Source: Phocaeicola sartorii JCM 17136 = DSM 21941 (GTDB taxonomy: Bacteria > Bacteroidota > Bacteroidia > Bacteroidales > Bacteroidaceae). Taken from it: a stretch of 64,000 nucleotides of DNA. This document shows, piece after piece, positions 55,767-64,000 of the stretch; position 1 is the stretch's first letter; the number at the start of each line of letters is the position of its first letter. The DNA is taken from contig NZ_BAKM01000009.1 of the NCBI RefSeq assembly GCF_000614185.1, forward strand, positions 85,680 to 149,679. The letters are read 5' to 3'. Under the pieces are notes generated by a model. It made no database searches, was not told the DNA's origin, and saw nothing but the letters and a program-made list of their open reading frames with translations. Both the position numbers and the translations under genes were made by a program.

Positions 55767-55867
55767 ATTTCCCATCGTACCAGTCATATCATGGTTTTGG
55801 AAATCGAGGAAGCAACAGGACTTTATATCGAATGCAGGACGGACTGGTGCTGTAAACGGCAAGAGCC

Positions 55868-56769
55868 TTAAAGAGACGCTATTTCCCCCATAGACAAACC
55901 GGTAACCTGTGCTATGACATCAGAGGCAATACCGGCCTGTTTCATTTTTTTTGCATTCTTGAAGCATTCTTCCTTACGACCTTTTTCAAGACCTTCCTGA
56001 AGCCCTTTCTCAAGACCCTCTTTAAGACCTTCCTCACGCCCTTTTTTCAACTGGGTGGACATCACGCTGTACCAGTCGCGGAAATTCTTCAAACTTTCCC
56101 AATACTCGCCTAATTCCTTTGGATTGAACTTAGCTATCTCGCAGCCTCGAAAAGACGGTCGAACACACGGTTCTGCAACGCACGCGGACGCTCGAACAGG
56201 GAAGACAGGTTACGCAGAACAAACAGCCATTTGTCGAACATGCTCTCCAGCTCATCCTCCTTCTTGTTGAACTTCGGCATTTCAAGATAGATGAAAGTAA
56301 GTTTGTCATAAAAAACTTTATGGGTGTACAGGTCCACCAACTTCACCTCGTGGTGGAAATAGTCCTCGTCCGTATCATTGAAAGTGAAATTGAGGATGCC
56401 GATGATATAAACGGCCTTCAACTCATAATCCCATTTACCCCGTTGGGACTGCTCACGGATGGGGAAAGTGGCATAATACACACTGCGGTCCTTGAAGAAC
56501 TGCTGCTCGCCACGCTGCATCTCCACCAGGAATTTCTCGCCCTTCTCGTTCTCACAATATACATCAAACACCGCACGGCGGTCATACTCCTGCGTATCCA
56601 GATGCTCCGCATTCAGATAGGTGACATCCTTCACCGTCTCTTCCTTGAACAGAAGCGCGTTCAGGAAACTGATAAGAAGTTCCTTGTTCATTGCCGTACC
56701 GAAAAGCAGCTTGAAGCCGAAATCTGTATAAGGGTTAACGTATTTATCCTGTATGCCTTCTGTTCCCAT
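55868..56769 (-). CDS. PD-(D/E)XK nuclease family transposase-like protein (Rpn type), apparent frameshift
   Basis: Reads YVNPYTDFGFKLLFGT at the N terminus and carries the nuclease core DVYCENEKGEKFLVEMQRG (Asp, then E-x-Q). Its C-terminal tail of GLKEGLEKGLQEGLEKG repeats is typical of Rpn-family recombination-promoting nucleases. The first frame stops after RLFEAAR at 56134; one extra G at about 56142-56143 gives RLFEAAEIAKFNPKELGEYW and runs on to 55868. These genes are multicopy in Bacteroides, and their biological role is uncertain. A TACTTTTG box at 56814-56821 may be its promoter. Confidence 0.82.
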
Positions 56770-56813
56770 ATCTATCCGAGGTTTAATAAGTTATGATACA
56801 AGACAAAAGTAAT

Positions 56814-56821
56814 CAATATAC
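56814..56821 (-). promoter_or_regulatory. -7 box of the Rpn-type gene
   Basis: TACTTTTG on the minus strand with TTGG 18 bp upstream, 45 bp before the ATG. Confidence 0.55.
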
Positions 56822-56866
56822 TGCAATTACCAACGCAGAAAGAAAGATTTAACTATTTATCGCCTC

Positions 56867-57760
56867 CTACACTTGACATCCGTTGGCCTGCTCTTCTATC
56901 GCCCATTCGCCGATGGTGCATGTGGCACTGTCAAAGTTGACCCCCACTTTCACCACCTTTCGATGGTCTGATTTGTAAGGGATGGCATACTGCTTGCTAT
57001 TGATTTGTGCCAGTGCCTCTTCCGCACTGCCATCCACCTTAAACTCAAATACATAGATCGTATCGGTCATTTTTACTACCACATCCGCCCTTCCGATGGC
57101 ACTCTTCACTTCCGCATCCACATACTGCCCCATCAGTCGGAAAAGAAGATAGAATACCGTTTGATAATGCTTTTCCAGATTATTCTCCAAATCATACGAA
57201 ATGGAGGCAAAGAAAGAACGGGTACGTTCCATACAGCCATTCACATCACCACGCATCAAGTCCTTGATAAAAAGATGATTTACTGAAATGATAACCATCA
57301 TATTGTTGCTTCAAATGAACACATGCCTCAGCATACGTCTCACCGTTGGCCTGCGCCATTATTTCAATATCGGTCTGCATCTGTGTCAGCAATTCCTCTT
57401 CCGTGATACCGCAAATGCTGCTGTAATCATCCGTCATGCTGATATTTTGCAGATTATTCAGTTCGCTGAAAATGCTCATCTGGCTGAACTTGCTGATACC
57501 TGTCAGGAAAAGGAAGCGGAGATATTTTCCACTCTTCTTCAACGGGCTGAAAAAGTCACGCATGATGCCTCGGATTTCCTTTTGCAATTCCGGTGAACTA
57601 TTAGTATCCAGCATGGGAGAATCATATTCATCAACCAGCACTACGACTTGTCGCCCTGTCTGCTCGTATGCCCGGTGGATAATCCCCTCGAACCTAGTGC
57701 TAAAAGTGTCTTCATCTTCTCCATGTCCATCCTTGTTAAAGTAACTATGATTATTGCAAA
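56867..57760 (-). pseudogene. remnant of an AAA-ATPase-like / PD-(D/E)XK (DUF1703) protein
   Basis: Three pieces in order. The N-terminal ATPase-like part (DTFSTRFEGIIHRAYEQTGR..VVVLVDEYDSPMLDTN) lacks its first 100 or so residues, including Walker A. The middle part runs to QYDGYHFS. The C-terminal nuclease part (FIKDLMRGDVNGCMERT, SAIGRADVVVKMTDTIYVFEF, AEEALAQINSKQYAIPY) follows in another frame at 57246-57301. Compared with intact members, about 130 residues are missing at that junction. With deletion, truncation and frame changes, this is real decay rather than a sequencing slip. Confidence 0.85.
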
Positions 57761-57923
57761 GCTACGAAAAAGAAGTGGAAATCCTTCTTTATTCCATTCA
57801 CTAAAACAGTAAAGAGATGAAAAACTTTCAAACTGAGATGCTCCATGCTCAATGCCATTCCGAAAAATCCCTTCATACAAAAATAAGGATCTAAAAGAAA
57901 GCTATAAGCCCATTATTATAGGA

Positions 57924-59153
57924 TTATTCACATTTCCGTCCGAGCCACAACATTCTTCCACTTGTCGATGAAATATAAACTGTTTGAAGAAAAACTCCAC
58001 AATGTTGGGCTACTGATGAAATTTCTGGTTCAGTTATGTTATCGCTACCCAATTCCATTAATAAATTTAGTGTAAACAGATGAGTTAGAAAAGACGTGTC
58101 ATCCAAAAATCCAATAATAGCCAATTGTCCATTAGGTGACAATAAATTCGCACATATTTCAATTAGTCTTTTAGCATCTTCTCTTTTCTCCTCATGCAAT
58201 ATTTGACTTAAAATAATCAAATCAAACTTTTCATTTGAGTCAATGTGATTTCTTATATCCCGCCAATCGGCACCAATGACTTTGAATTGTTTGTTAAATG
58301 TAAAACTGTTTACTTTGTTTTGTAGCAGCTGCGCAACGCCGGGTAATTCCAAGACAGTGATTTCCGCACTTGGTTGTCGTTCGCTGATAATGTTTGTCAT
58401 GGCTCCCAGTCCGGCACCTACATCAAGACACTTTTTGATATTTTCAACCTTAATTCGTTCTAATATTTCATTCGCAAACTCTCGTGTCATAGCATCCATA
58501 CTTTTTGCAAAGGTTTCTGCCATTGAAATATCTCCTCCAAAAGCATTTTTGGTTTGAGTACACATCGTTTTGTCAGGTACATCTTCTGCCATCAAGGTTT
58601 CTAAATGCCCATCGTAAGCTTTTGCCAAAGTATTAGCCCGTATGATGAAATCGCCAATGTAGTCTGTGCTTGTTTTGACCAACCATTTGCGTGATATAGG
58701 TGTCAAGCCCAAAATTTGTCCTCGTTGTACTGCTAACCCTAAATCAACAAAAACACCTGTAATGCAAGCAAAAGGTCGTTCTTTCCAAGAGAACGCTGTC
58801 AACACATCACTAATATACACTTTGCCTCCTTGTTCGGCAATGTAATCCCATAAGCCATGTTCTATAGACATTGCCACAATTTTAAGTGGGCTCACCACCC
58901 AAATGTTGTTTAGCAATTCTCTTAAATTATTCATTCTATTTTTCCTTATTTGTTCCATAAGCAATAAAAACGCCGACAATATAGCCCAATATGGTACTAT
59001 TCTTTCAAATACAACCTTTCCATCAAGCTCCAAGTTTTCAAATGACAAGTGAAAGACAACGATGAATAAAGCTACGACAACAACAGCGCCAATAGCTGTA
59101 AATACTTTTTTTTTGTGCTTCCTTCGGATATCTATATAATCCCAATCCTGCAA
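57924..59153 (-). CDS. membrane-anchored SAM-dependent methyltransferase
   Basis: Two membrane spans (about residues 17-38 and 52-69) lead to a winged-helix-like dimerisation domain (about 85-165). A class I methyltransferase domain follows with motif I KCLDVGAGLGAMTN (about 241-254) and the ILSQILHEEKRED stretch typical of small-molecule O-methyltransferases. The only start for the full frame is a TTG at 59153, inside the upstream gene; without an A9 tract slip (59106-59114) both would be one protein. The substrate is unknown. The next upstream genes are two queuosine-precursor-type transporters. Confidence 0.75.
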   Translation of the reverse strand: MQDWDYIDIRRKHKKKVFTAIGAVVVVALFIVVFHLSFENLELDGKVVFERIVPYWAILSAFLLLMEQIRKNRMNNLRELLNNIWVVSPLKIVAMSIEHGLWDYIAEQGGKVYISDVLTAFSWKERPFACITGVFVDLGLAVQRGQILGLTPISRKWLVKTSTDYIGDFIIRANTLAKAYDGHLETLMAEDVPDKTMCTQTKNAFGGDISMAETFAKSMDAMTREFANEILERIKVENIKKCLDVGAGLGAMTNIISERQPSAEITVLELPGVAQLLQNKVNSFTFNKQFKVIGADWRDIRNHIDSNEKFDLIILSQILHEEKREDAKRLIEICANLLSPNGQLAIIGFLDDTSFLTHLFTLNLLMELGSDNITEPEISSVAQHCGVFLQTVYISSTSGRMLWLGRKCE

Positions 59154-59832
59154 ATAAACAGAAAATGAAAGAAACGATCATTAAACTTATGAACTTAATA
59201 GTATTTTCAACATTGGGTACACCAAAAATAAGATACGTGCTTGCTTCCTGATTTTGAAATGGAATTATATATATTCTTTCATTTTCATCTTTCTTCTTCC
59301 ATTCGTTATCAGGTTCTGTTTCCAAGACAGGATATTTTTTATTACCCTTAAAAATTATCTTGTTTACAAAAACTATTTCTGTGCTATCATTCTGTGCTAA
59401 AGATAAGAACTTGTGTAGCCCATCACTATAATTGGTACATATATTCAATTTGTACGAATGGTTTACATTGTCACTGTTTCTCATCATATCCGGCAATATT
59501 ATTTGCATCTGCAAATCAGTCTTTCCTGCTTGTAGAATATTACCGATCCACAATTGTGTTTTATTATTCCGGTCTATATACCAGCAACCATTGAATTTTT
59601 GCGAAATTCCATTAGATACAGGCAAACAGGGAGTTAACTCCATTGGTAGAGTAAGCAATATCAATCTGTTATAATCAGTCTGTTTCAGGTGGGTGATATT
59701 CACAACAATATTACCACTCTTTTCCATAGATGGAGTAATTTCAATTTCCACATACGGCTTGGGGTGAGCCATTACAACGACTCCCCACAACCAAAAAAAG
59801 ACAATCAATTCAATCTTTTGCTTCATTACCAT
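59038..59832 (-). CDS. exported protein of unknown function with C-terminal membrane span
   Basis: A signal peptide (ELIVFFWLWGVVVMA), an all-beta extracytoplasmic domain of about 190 residues and a membrane span (FISLMIVSFIFCLFAGLGLY). After PKEAQKK the frame ends in a Cys/Arg-rich tail (SYWRCCCRSFIHRC) that looks non-native. With eight A instead of nine at 59106-59114, the frame joins the methyltransferase as EAQKKVFTAIGAVVVV. No family was recognised for the exported domain. It starts 4 bp after the first transporter gene ends. Confidence 0.65.
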   Translation of the reverse strand: MVMKQKIELIVFFWLWGVVVMAHPKPYVEIEITPSMEKSGNIVVNITHLKQTDYNRLILLTLPMELTPCLPVSNGISQKFNGCWYIDRNNKTQLWIGNILQAGKTDLQMQIILPDMMRNSDNVNHSYKLNICTNYSDGLHKFLSLAQNDSTEIVFVNKIIFKGNKKYPVLETEPDNEWKKKDENERIYIIPFQNQEASTYLIFGVPNVENTIKFISLMIVSFIFCLFAGLGLYRYPKEAQKKSIYSYWRCCCRSFIHRCLSLVI

Positions 59833-59836
59833 TAGA

Positions 59837-60655
59837 TTACCGATTATTTATTATCATCTTAACTGTATTCACGAAACCTTCCGGCTTTTTGGCTGGTGGT
59901 TTCAGTATGTACCTTCCCCAATATGCAAACGGCGTATCTATCAAAGCAATAAGGCATTTAATAAGCCATTGTGCAATAATCATATTGACAACACTGTCAT
60001 ATATACCGATAAATGCTATTGATATAAACAAAGTTGAATCAATGAACTGACTGGTTATTGTGGATACATTATTTCGAATCCACAGATGTTGTGGCTTTCC
60101 ACATTCAGTTCCATCCTTTTTTAACCAATGAAAGACCCTGACATCCCAATTTTGACTTACAATAAACGAAATCCAACCAGCCATTGTTATTCGAAATGAT
60201 AAATTGACAACAGACACAAATGCTTCCTGACCGGTCCAATAAGGAGCCGCTTCCCATTTAACCATCAATAACGAATATAGTGAAAATATCATCATTGAGG
60301 TAAAGCCAAGAAATACCGCCGTCATTGCTTCTTTTTTGCCATATACTTCCGATATTAAATCGGTAATCAAGAAAGAAGCAGCATATACAATCACTCCCGC
60401 AGGAACAAATATGCCATCAGGAAACAACCAATCCGACAGCCATGGGATTTCAAATCTGATTATTTTGGTCGCGGCTATGACGGATGCAACCACTAATGCA
60501 CTATACAAGGTTGTAAGAGTAATCAACGGCATATGTCCCATGATTTTTTCCCGTAACTTTGCCAGCCAAATTATTAATATCACGACTAGTAATGAAATAA
60601 CAATCCACACTAAATGGAAAGGACTGTTAAAAAGAATATTGCTTATGTTACCCAT
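59837..60655 (-). CDS. queuosine precursor transporter-like protein (YhhQ/VUT family)
   Basis: The 272 residues have about seven membrane spans. Family signatures ASVIAATKII, VPAGVIVYAASFLITDLISE, MAGWISFIVSQNWDVRVFHW and the C-terminal DTPFAYWGRYI are clear. E. coli YhhQ imports preQ0/preQ1. An extra N-terminal span of about 30 residues precedes the core. It lies 4 bp after the second paralogue (60660-61355), in one minus-strand operon with the exported protein and the methyltransferase. Confidence 0.87.
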   Translation of the reverse strand: MGNISNILFNSPFHLVWIVISLLVVILIIWLAKLREKIMGHMPLITLTTLYSALVVASVIAATKIIRFEIPWLSDWLFPDGIFVPAGVIVYAASFLITDLISEVYGKKEAMTAVFLGFTSMMIFSLYSLLMVKWEAAPYWTGQEAFVSVVNLSFRITMAGWISFIVSQNWDVRVFHWLKKDGTECGKPQHLWIRNNVSTITSQFIDSTLFISIAFIGIYDSVVNMIIAQWLIKCLIALIDTPFAYWGRYILKPPAKKPEGFVNTVKMIINNR

Positions 60656-60659
60656 TCAT

Positions 60660-61355
60660 TTAATCTTTTTGGTAATTCATTAAAATCGATCTTCCCCAAT
60701 ATGCAAACGGTGTATCCAAAACAGCGATAATCACTTTCACAAGATATTGGGCCAATATCATTTGCCAAATATTGTCGTAAATGCCATAGAATGCAATAAA
60801 AATAAATATAGTAGAATCAAGTAACTGGCTTGTGATAGTAGAACCACAATTGCGTACCCATAATCTTTTATCAATCCATTTCTTGCCGGACTTTTTAAGC
60901 TGATGGAATATCATCACATCCCAGTATTGGCTTATCATAAACGAAATCCAACCGGCCATCGTTATCCGAAATGATAGTCCTACCACTGATGCAAATGCCT
61001 CTTGATTTGTCCAATAAGGTGCTGCTTCCCAATATACCATAAGGAGGGAATATCCGGCAAACACAAGCATCGCACCAAAACCGTAATATACTGTTTTAAT
61101 AGCCGCTTTTTTTCCGAATACTTCGGATATCAAGTCGGTAATGAGAAATGAAGCAGCATAAATTATGACACCACCGGGTACGAAAAGTCCAAATATTGAA
61201 ATCATTTTAGTAGCTGCAATAGCCGATGAAACAGCCATCGTGCAATAAAGGGAAGTCAAAGTTATATATCCTTGTTTACGTGTAAGGAGACAAACAAGAT
61301 TGACTACAAATAGCGTGACAAGTATCCACGCAACGCTAGTAATGTCATTCATCAT
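60660..61355 (-). CDS. queuosine precursor transporter-like protein (YhhQ/VUT family), paralogue
   Basis: 231 residues, the same core as its neighbour (SAIAATKMISIF, VPGGVIIYAASFLITDLISE, DTPFAYWGRSIL) and of more usual length. Two adjacent copies suggest either a heteromeric carrier or two related substrates. It begins 39 bp after the terminator of the surface-protein gene. I looked for a preQ1 riboswitch in that short leader and found none. Confidence 0.87.
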   Translation of the reverse strand: MMNDITSVAWILVTLFVVNLVCLLTRKQGYITLTSLYCTMAVSSAIAATKMISIFGLFVPGGVIIYAASFLITDLISEVFGKKAAIKTVYYGFGAMLVFAGYSLLMVYWEAAPYWTNQEAFASVVGLSFRITMAGWISFMISQYWDVMIFHQLKKSGKKWIDKRLWVRNCGSTITSQLLDSTIFIFIAFYGIYDNIWQMILAQYLVKVIIAVLDTPFAYWGRSILMNYQKD

Positions 61356-61393
61356 ATTTAATTTTTCATAGCTAGTTTCTTTTTAATTAAGAA

Positions 61394-61442
61394 AAGCGAG
61401 GAAGGAAACGCTCGTTGCCGGATGCGTATGCCTTCCTCGCTT
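61394..61442 (-). terminator. terminator of the surface lipoprotein gene
   Basis: The perfect 12-bp arms AAGCGAGGAAGG and CCTTCCTCGCTT enclose a 25-nt loop. On the minus strand TTCTTAATTAAAAAG follows. Confidence 0.75.
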
Positions 61443-61483
61443 GAAAGAGTTTATAAGATTACTCTAAATTATTGATACCAATA

Positions 61484-64000
61484 TTAGAGAGCACCTGTAA
61501 CAGTTACATTAAATGACTTCTTAATAGTTTCACCGTTTACTGTAAACTGAGCATATACAGTAATAGTAATATCGTTGGCAATCTTATCACCAGTTGACTT
61601 GATTGTTAAGTTTTTGTTATCGTCAGAAGTGATATCCAAATAAGTCATAGGAGTAGCATATTCTTTATCTGCATAGAACTTCAAATCAGTAATGCTATTA
61701 GCAGCGATCAATACACCTGCAAAGTTTGTCAACTTATAGTTATAAGTATATCCATCGTTCTTAACTAAATCACCATACTTAACCTTAATTTCATTAGCGC
61801 CAGCACAAGCTACAGACAACGCTGTCGGTACAGCCAGTTCATAATCCTTTGAATTTACGAACTTAACAGTGAATGAAACATCATATTTACGATCTAAGCA
61901 CATAGTCTGTACACCTGCAATGGTATATGATTTACCCATATTCTTAGCATCTTTCAGAGTTACATCACCATTTGCACCTACAGTAATGCTATTCTTATCA
62001 TATTTCATATTCTCAGCGTCAAAGATCAACTGACCCTTAGTCAATTTAGCATTAACATTTACAGTTGTCTTATCCAGAACTGTCAAAGTATTATCTTTGA
62101 AATCAGCTGCGTTGAATGCATAAGTAGCAGCGATATCAGCTGCTGCAGGGTTCTTAAGAGTTACAGGGATAGCAATTGTCTGAACAGGTGCAATAGAGCC
62201 GTCAGCTTGTTTCATTTTAACTGTAGCATAAACGGTTACTTTGCCCTTTTCAAAATCAATACCACCATAGTTGGCAACAAATTTCACTTTCAAATTGGCA
62301 GCCTTAGCATTGACTCCTTCGTTCTTACCTTCTTTGTCACACAATACGATAGCACTTACCAAGTCATCAACTTTAGTAGTAACAATGTCACCATATTCAT
62401 TTTCATGTTCCCAAACAGCTTGAACATTGCTATAAGTAGTACCATCAATTTCTACCTGACCACCCTTAACAAGGCTTGCATCTGCATTCCACAAGATACG
62501 GCTGGCTTCATCATTTGCATATTTAGCAAAGTATGTAGAGAAATCTACCAATTGAATTTGTTTGCTAGCATCTGCTACAGTCTGGTGAGTTACAGCTGCC
62601 AAAGCAAAGTCTTCAATTTCAGGAGCTATATATCCTTCATAGAACCGTACTTTTACATTTTGAGCTTTCTTAACCTGACCCTTTGCGTAACATAGTTAAC
62701 ATCAACGAATAATGTACAAGCATTTTTTGCTGTAATCTTAACGCCATCAATTGCAACACCAAACTTGATAGAGTCGGCCTTACTTGCAGATGCCATAGCT
62801 ACAGATGCATCATAAATAAGTTCTTCAGCTGATTCAAACTGAATATAATTACCACTATTATATGTAACCCTCTTTTGAGGAGCAAGAACGATTTCATTAC
62901 CTTTATTCAAATCTTGGGCATAACCATCTACATGTTCTTCTCCTTGATTATTATCATACCATCTATTATCCCAATAAAGAGTTGGGATAGTGACAGAAGC
63001 CATATCACTCAATACAAGGCGAGTGGAATAAGTAGAACGTACACTTTCATTAGCGACCAAAGACAGACCTCTAGAATTGAAATTTTCTTTCCAGTTCTTA
63101 ATCGTTTCTGTATTAAAATCCTTCGGAGAAACTGCAACCTCGAAAATACCGCTTGCAGAAACAGCTCTAGATTGTACGCCCAATTCACCAACATAAGGAG
63201 TAGCCTCACCTAACACAACCGGAGCTTCTTCACCTTTAGAGTTTACCAATTTCAAATCCAAAGCCGCCAAATCATAATTAGCAGGAGTAACCTGAATCAA
63301 GAAAGACTTAGTAGGCTGGGTAATCAGATATTCACCTTTTGCAGGCAACGGTTTAGCTCCATTCCATTCAGCAGTACCATTGTAACGGTAATAGCTGATA
63401 GTCATATTGCGAGTCTCATTCAAAATCAGGATTTCAGCCAAACCTTCGTTCATCGGCAAGCGAATTTCTTTCTCATTCTTACCGTCTTTGTCACAGATAA
63501 CCAGAATTGTGTAGTTGGCATCATTAGGATCTGTGTAGTAATAAGGAATGTTTGTTGCAGGAGCGGCAGAACCGGCGAATTCTTCAAATTCTGTTCCGTT
63601 CCACAAATACCACATGCCGTTTTCCTTCTTTACCTCAGGCTGAGCGTCCTTACCGGCTTCACCCTGTGCGCCATCCTGGCCTACAGCTTTAACGGTAGTC
63701 TTTTCACCGTTGCATACCCAGAAGCCATCTTCAGAGATAGTCCATTCTGTACCGGCTGCACCCGCTTCACCAGCAGCACCATCTTTACCATTAGTGATGG
63801 TATAGCTGCTTCCATCGCTGAAAGCTACGGTGAAACCGCCTGTAGCAGGAGTTACAGAAGTAATCCATTTGGCAGCATTGATTTTTGCTTCCAAGTCTTT
63901 GATTTGACTTTCGATTCCATCAACGCGAGAATTCAGCTCGTTGATGTCATCATCATAGTCTTTACAAGACACAAATGTTCCCGTTGACGAAACCATCAAA
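61484..64000 (-). CDS. large surface lipoprotein with collagen-like segment (5' end outside window, apparent frameshift)
   Basis: The visible N terminus ends a lipoprotein signal (SSTGTFVSC, the Cys near 63965). A heptad coiled coil (DINELNSRVDGIESQIKDLE), an ITSVTPATGG beta segment and Gly-x-x repeats (GKDGAAGEAGAAGTEW and GQDGAQGEAGKDAQ) follow, as in PL29-N/DUF4988-type Bacteroidetes proteins. Several Ig-like beta domains then run to the C terminus. The frame breaks at about 62687; one extra A in the AAA there reads YVTQKGQVKKAQNV and joins both parts. Probably an exposed surface protein; the function is unknown. The start codon is likely just beyond 64000. Confidence 0.75.

Noticed and set aside
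54945..55862. 305-codon minus-strand frame opposite ispG
   Set aside because: It is antisense to the conserved IspG C-terminal domain, with no start signal and no recognisable domain.
61356..61393. preQ1 riboswitch ahead of the queuosine-precursor-type transporters
   Set aside because: Only 38 bp separate the upstream terminator and the start codon; an A-rich segment followed by ACTA is present but the required stem is not.

Overview
The window looks like the chromosome of a gut Bacteroidales bacterium, most likely Bacteroides or Phocaeicola. Three things support this: the gene content and protein sequences; many promoters of the Bacteroides type (a -7 box TAnnTTTG, often TATCTTTG, with TTTG about 19 bp upstream); and typical Bacteroidales families such as a large two-domain IspG, a surface lipoprotein with a collagen-like stretch, a biotin-dependent acyl-CoA carboxylase operon and paired Na/Pi transporters. 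I do not assign a species.

Layout. 1-8.9 kb is a minus-strand information-processing block: rpsU, a XerC/D recombinase, hpf, then tRNA-Thr, Tyr, Gly, Thr, tuf, tRNA-Trp, secE, nusG, rplK, rplA, rplJ, rplL and the first part of rpoB. 9-18 kb holds a three-domain aminopeptidase P, a gamma-carbonic-anhydrase-like protein, a beta-barrel protein, an intergenic array of about 22-bp repeats, a decayed histidine kinase, a C-terminal-processing protease, a PfkB kinase, two tRNA-Asn genes and an S37-type peptidase. 18-25.4 kb holds the biotin-dependent acyl-CoA carboxylase operon, DUF488, three acetyltransferases and a B12-binding radical SAM protein. 25.5-31 kb is an AT-rich accessory stretch: a lipoprotein, a partial fic copy fused to the remnant of an ORF6N gene, a WG-repeat protein and an intact fic. 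31-45.4 kb is mostly housekeeping (tRNA-Leu, mannose-1-phosphate guanylyltransferase, HIT, greA, a thioredoxin-fold lipoprotein, pnp, rubredoxin, sirtuin, two FKBP isomerases, two Na/Pi cotransporters, a uridine-kinase-like protein). 45.7-50.5 kb carries a glycyl-radical enzyme whose active-site residues match trans-4-hydroxy-L-proline dehydratase, its activase, and convergently a second Xaa-Pro peptidase. 50.6-55.7 kb holds rpoN, a PAP2-type membrane protein, gcvH, purE and ispG. 55.8-64 kb is accessory again: two PD-(D/E)XK-family genes (one a wreck), a membrane-bound methyltransferase with a periplasmic partner domain, two queuosine-precursor-type transporters and a large surface lipoprotein running off the right edge.

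Two patterns cut across the genes. First, at least nine genes carry apparent single-base frameshifts, mostly a lost G or C in a short G/C run. This is far more than real decay should give in one 64-kb stretch and suggests residual indel errors in the assembly, although a 9-A tract at 59.1 kb could be a genuine slippage site. Second, several intergenic regions hold repeats that no gene explains: two unrelated-sequence arrays sharing a 22-bp period (12.3-12.6 kb and 32.5 kb) and three imperfect palindromes (17.9, 53.2 and 53.8 kb).

The best candidates for something not yet described are the transporter pair plus periplasmic-domain methyltransferase block (57.9-61.4 kb), the 22-bp-period arrays, and the terminator-like hairpin in the greA leader.
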